From Clostridia bacterium (GTDB lineage: Bacteria; Bacillota; Clostridia; Oscillospirales; Acutalibacteraceae), in NCBI GenBank assembly GCA_017381395.1, contig JAFOCH010000115.1, forward strand, positions 1-7,516: 7,516 nt of DNA, given 5' to 3'. Position numbers and translations under genes: made by a program. The notes beneath the pieces are model-generated. The model saw nothing but the letters and a program-made list of their open reading frames with translations. It did no database searches and had not been told where the DNA came from. This document shows positions 6,048 to 7,516 of the stretch, piece by piece; position 1 is the first letter of the stretch; each line of letters begins with the position of its first letter.

Positions 6048-7358
6048 TTAATTCTCTCCATCTAAAATCACGGATAAAAGCTCATATCCGTCGTTTTGAA
6101 TAATTTTAACAGTAACACCGAGTGCAGATTCAATATCCTCAACACTCGTGTCATCGAGCATAATATCCCCTTGCGCTCTAAACATACACGACGGCAAAAG
6201 AAGATAATCGCCCAAATCCTTATCCTTTAACTGTGAAATTAAATCCTTTCCGGTAACGAGCCCTGCAACAGTAATTGACTCGCCGAAAAATTCATTTTTA
6301 ATTTCATATACGTTACATTCTAAATTATGCCATTTTTTCTTTGCAATGTCAACAAGTTCGCAAATAAGCGGGTATGCCGCTGAACCCGTGGCAATGGTTG
6401 ATTTTGTGAAAGATTCACATTCAATTTCTTCACATTCGCACGCGTCAATGAATTCACTTTTTAACAAGGAGCATATTCCCACGCCATTATCAAGCTGGGC
6501 AAAATCCTCGTAATAGCCCTCGTCAGGAAACGGGAAATTTGCTTTAAGATAAAATTCATCGGCGGCAAATACAATTCGTGTACCGAATTTTTCGTAGCAC
6601 ATAGCGGCATATTTTTCGATAATTTCGATAGTTTCGCGTGCGGCGCTTTCATCATACTGAGTTAAATCTGCAAGTCCGTCACGATATTTTGTAACTCCGA
6701 GAGGAACTGCCGCGATACTCTGAACAGCAGGATAAAGCGAAATTAAATCATCAAGCGTTCTTTTCAGTTCGTCGCCGTCGTTAATTCCCGGGCACAAAAC
6801 AAGCTGACAATTAAGCTTTGTTCCACCTTCTGCCAGACGGTACAGTACCTTTAAAGCATCTCCTGCAAAGCGATTATTCATCATCTTGCATCTAAGTTCA
6901 GGATTTGTCGTGTGGACAGAAATATTTATCGGGCTAATGTGCATTTTAACAATTCGGTTAATTTCATGCTCTGTAATATTCGTCAAAGTTATATAATTAC
7001 CGAACAAAAACGAAAGCCGCGAATCGTCATCCTTAAAATAAAGGCTTTCACGAAGCCCTTTTGGAAGCTGGTCAATAAAGCAAAAAATACAATTATTTCG
7101 GCATCTTCTTTGCTCATCCATAAGGTACGATGAAAACTCCAACCCCAAATCGTCAAACGGTTCCTTTTTCACTTTGAAAGTCAGGATTTCGCCGTTTCTT
7201 TCGACAATTATTTCAAGTTTACTCTCGGCGGCATAAAACTGATAATCAAAAATATCGACAATTTCATTACCATTTATAGAAACAAAAATATCATTCGATT
7301 TTATCCCAATTTTTTGACAAATTGAGCCCTTTTCAACCGATATAATCTTAACAGCCAC
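6048..7358 (-). CDS. PDZ / radical-SAM-like / DUF512 protein
   Basis: The 436-aa protein has a short PDZ-like domain (about 2-63, VEKGSICQKIGIKSNDIFVSING-type). Next comes a segment with CRNNCIFCFIDQLP; Cys86, Cys90 and Cys93 form a CxxxCxxC iron-sulfur motif typical of radical SAM enzymes. A TIM-barrel-like middle follows, with ISVHTTNPELR (147-156) and CPGINDG (189-195), then a C-terminal DUF512-type region (about 270-432, including ATGSAAYP, 323-330). The architecture matches a widespread family that includes TIGR03279. No reaction has been established for it as far as I know. GTG at 7358 has an excellent GGGAGGT (7366-7372) 7 nt upstream. Its stop directly precedes the der ATG, an association common in Firmicutes, so a link to ribosome assembly or GTPase function is a reasonable guess only. 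Confidence 0.93.
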   Translation of the reverse strand: MAVKIISVEKGSICQKIGIKSNDIFVSINGNEIVDIFDYQFYAAESKLEIIVERNGEILTFKVKKEPFDDLGLEFSSYLMDEQRRCRNNCIFCFIDQLPKGLRESLYFKDDDSRLSFLFGNYITLTNITEHEINRIVKMHISPINISVHTTNPELRCKMMNNRFAGDALKVLYRLAEGGTKLNCQLVLCPGINDGDELKRTLDDLISLYPAVQSIAAVPLGVTKYRDGLADLTQYDESAARETIEIIEKYAAMCYEKFGTRIVFAADEFYLKANFPFPDEGYYEDFAQLDNGVGICSLLKSEFIDACECEEIECESFTKSTIATGSAAYPLICELVDIAKKKWHNLECNVYEIKNEFFGESITVAGLVTGKDLISQLKDKDLGDYLLLPSCMFRAQGDIMLDDTSVEDIESALGVTVKIIQNDGYELLSVILDGEN

Positions 7359-7383
7359 TAATCCTACCTCCCATTATAAAGTA

Positions 7384-7419
7384 ATAAATGCCCTCACAAA
7401 TATAAGTGAGAGCATTTAT
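7384..7419 (-). terminator. Hairpin between rpmF and the DUF512 gene, possible weak terminator or attenuator
   Basis: Two 14-base arms (7384-7397 and 7406-7419) pair around an 8-nt loop. On the minus-strand RNA every position pairs, with one G-U wobble (7392/7411). On the plus strand the same position is a C-A mismatch, which supports function in minus-strand RNA. No long T run follows (TACTTTATAAT), so termination is probably partial. It lies 15 nt after the rpmF stop and 11 nt before the next ribosome binding site, so it may reduce readthrough or protect the rpmF mRNA end. Confidence 0.6.
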
Positions 7420-7434
7420 CAAACATACTATTAC

Positions 7435-7516
7435 TTATGCCTCTTTTACAACTACCTGTCTGCCATTATAATAGCCACAGTTCTGGCAAAGTCTGTGCGG
7501 ACGCTTGTATTCGTTG
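7435..7516 (-). CDS. rpmF: Ribosomal protein L32 (bL32), C-terminal part
   Basis: The last 26 codons and TAA stop of a gene running in from the right edge translate as NEYKRPHRLCQNCGYYNG followed by RQVVVKEA. This is the typical bL32 end: 'RPHR.C..CGYYNG..V' with the second CxxC of the zinc ribbon (CQNC); the first CxxC lies outside the window. bL32 is a small 50S subunit protein. The stop is TTA at 7435-7437 on the plus strand. It is probably the first visible gene of the unit leading into the DUF512 gene, der, plsY and gpsA. It is too short here to judge integrity. Confidence 0.92.
   Translation of the reverse strand, partial: NEYKRPHRLCQNCGYYNGRQVVVKEA

Noticed and set aside
7373..7378. 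TATAAT on the minus strand as a promoter for the DUF512-der-plsY-gpsA unit
   Set aside because: A start 6-7 nt downstream would fall inside the GGGAGGT ribosome binding site, and no good -35 lies at 16-18 nt. Cotranscription from rpmF is simpler.

Overview
The window looks like chromosomal DNA from a low-GC member of the Clostridia (Firmicutes), probably an uncultured gut-type lineage. Three things point there: AT-rich codon use, strong AGGAGG-type ribosome binding sites, and the cluster rpmF / PDZ-radical-SAM-DUF512 gene / der / plsY / gpsA. The FeoB start 'MGLT' with a TTG codon also fits. Assignment below class level is not possible from the sequence alone.

Left part, plus strand. The window opens inside a tRNA-Cys(GCA) gene with an encoded CCA end, followed at once by a hairpin terminator. 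Next comes a small unrecognised three-helix membrane protein (165-482) with its own terminator, then a ferrous iron uptake operon. feoA is followed without a gap by feoB. feoB carries an in-frame TAA at 2475-2477, exactly where relatives are expected to have a Gln in the 'PPYRKPQ' stretch. The remaining 172 codons stay open in the same frame and still encode a well-conserved second Gate half. The upstream region of feoA has a 9-bp inverted repeat around a nested smaller hairpin; one arm covers the feoA ribosome binding site and the other touches a candidate -35 box.

Right part, minus strand, read from right to left. The 3' end of rpmF (ribosomal protein L32, CxxC zinc motif) is followed by a 14-bp hairpin. 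Four tightly packed genes then follow: the PDZ/radical-SAM/DUF512 protein, der (EngA, 50S assembly GTPase), plsY (acyl-phosphate:glycerol-3-phosphate acyltransferase) and gpsA (glycerol-3-phosphate dehydrogenase). Stops and starts abut or overlap, and no internal promoter is evident, so they look like one transcription unit. GpsA makes glycerol-3-phosphate and PlsY acylates it, so these two form consecutive steps at the entry to phospholipid synthesis. Der and L32 link the unit to ribosome production.

The convergent feo and gpsA units share one hairpin terminator at 2993-3036. No mobile elements, CRISPR arrays or phage genes were seen. Most of the window is conserved housekeeping DNA. The item most worth checking is the interrupted feoB, followed by the structured feoA leader and the small membrane protein.
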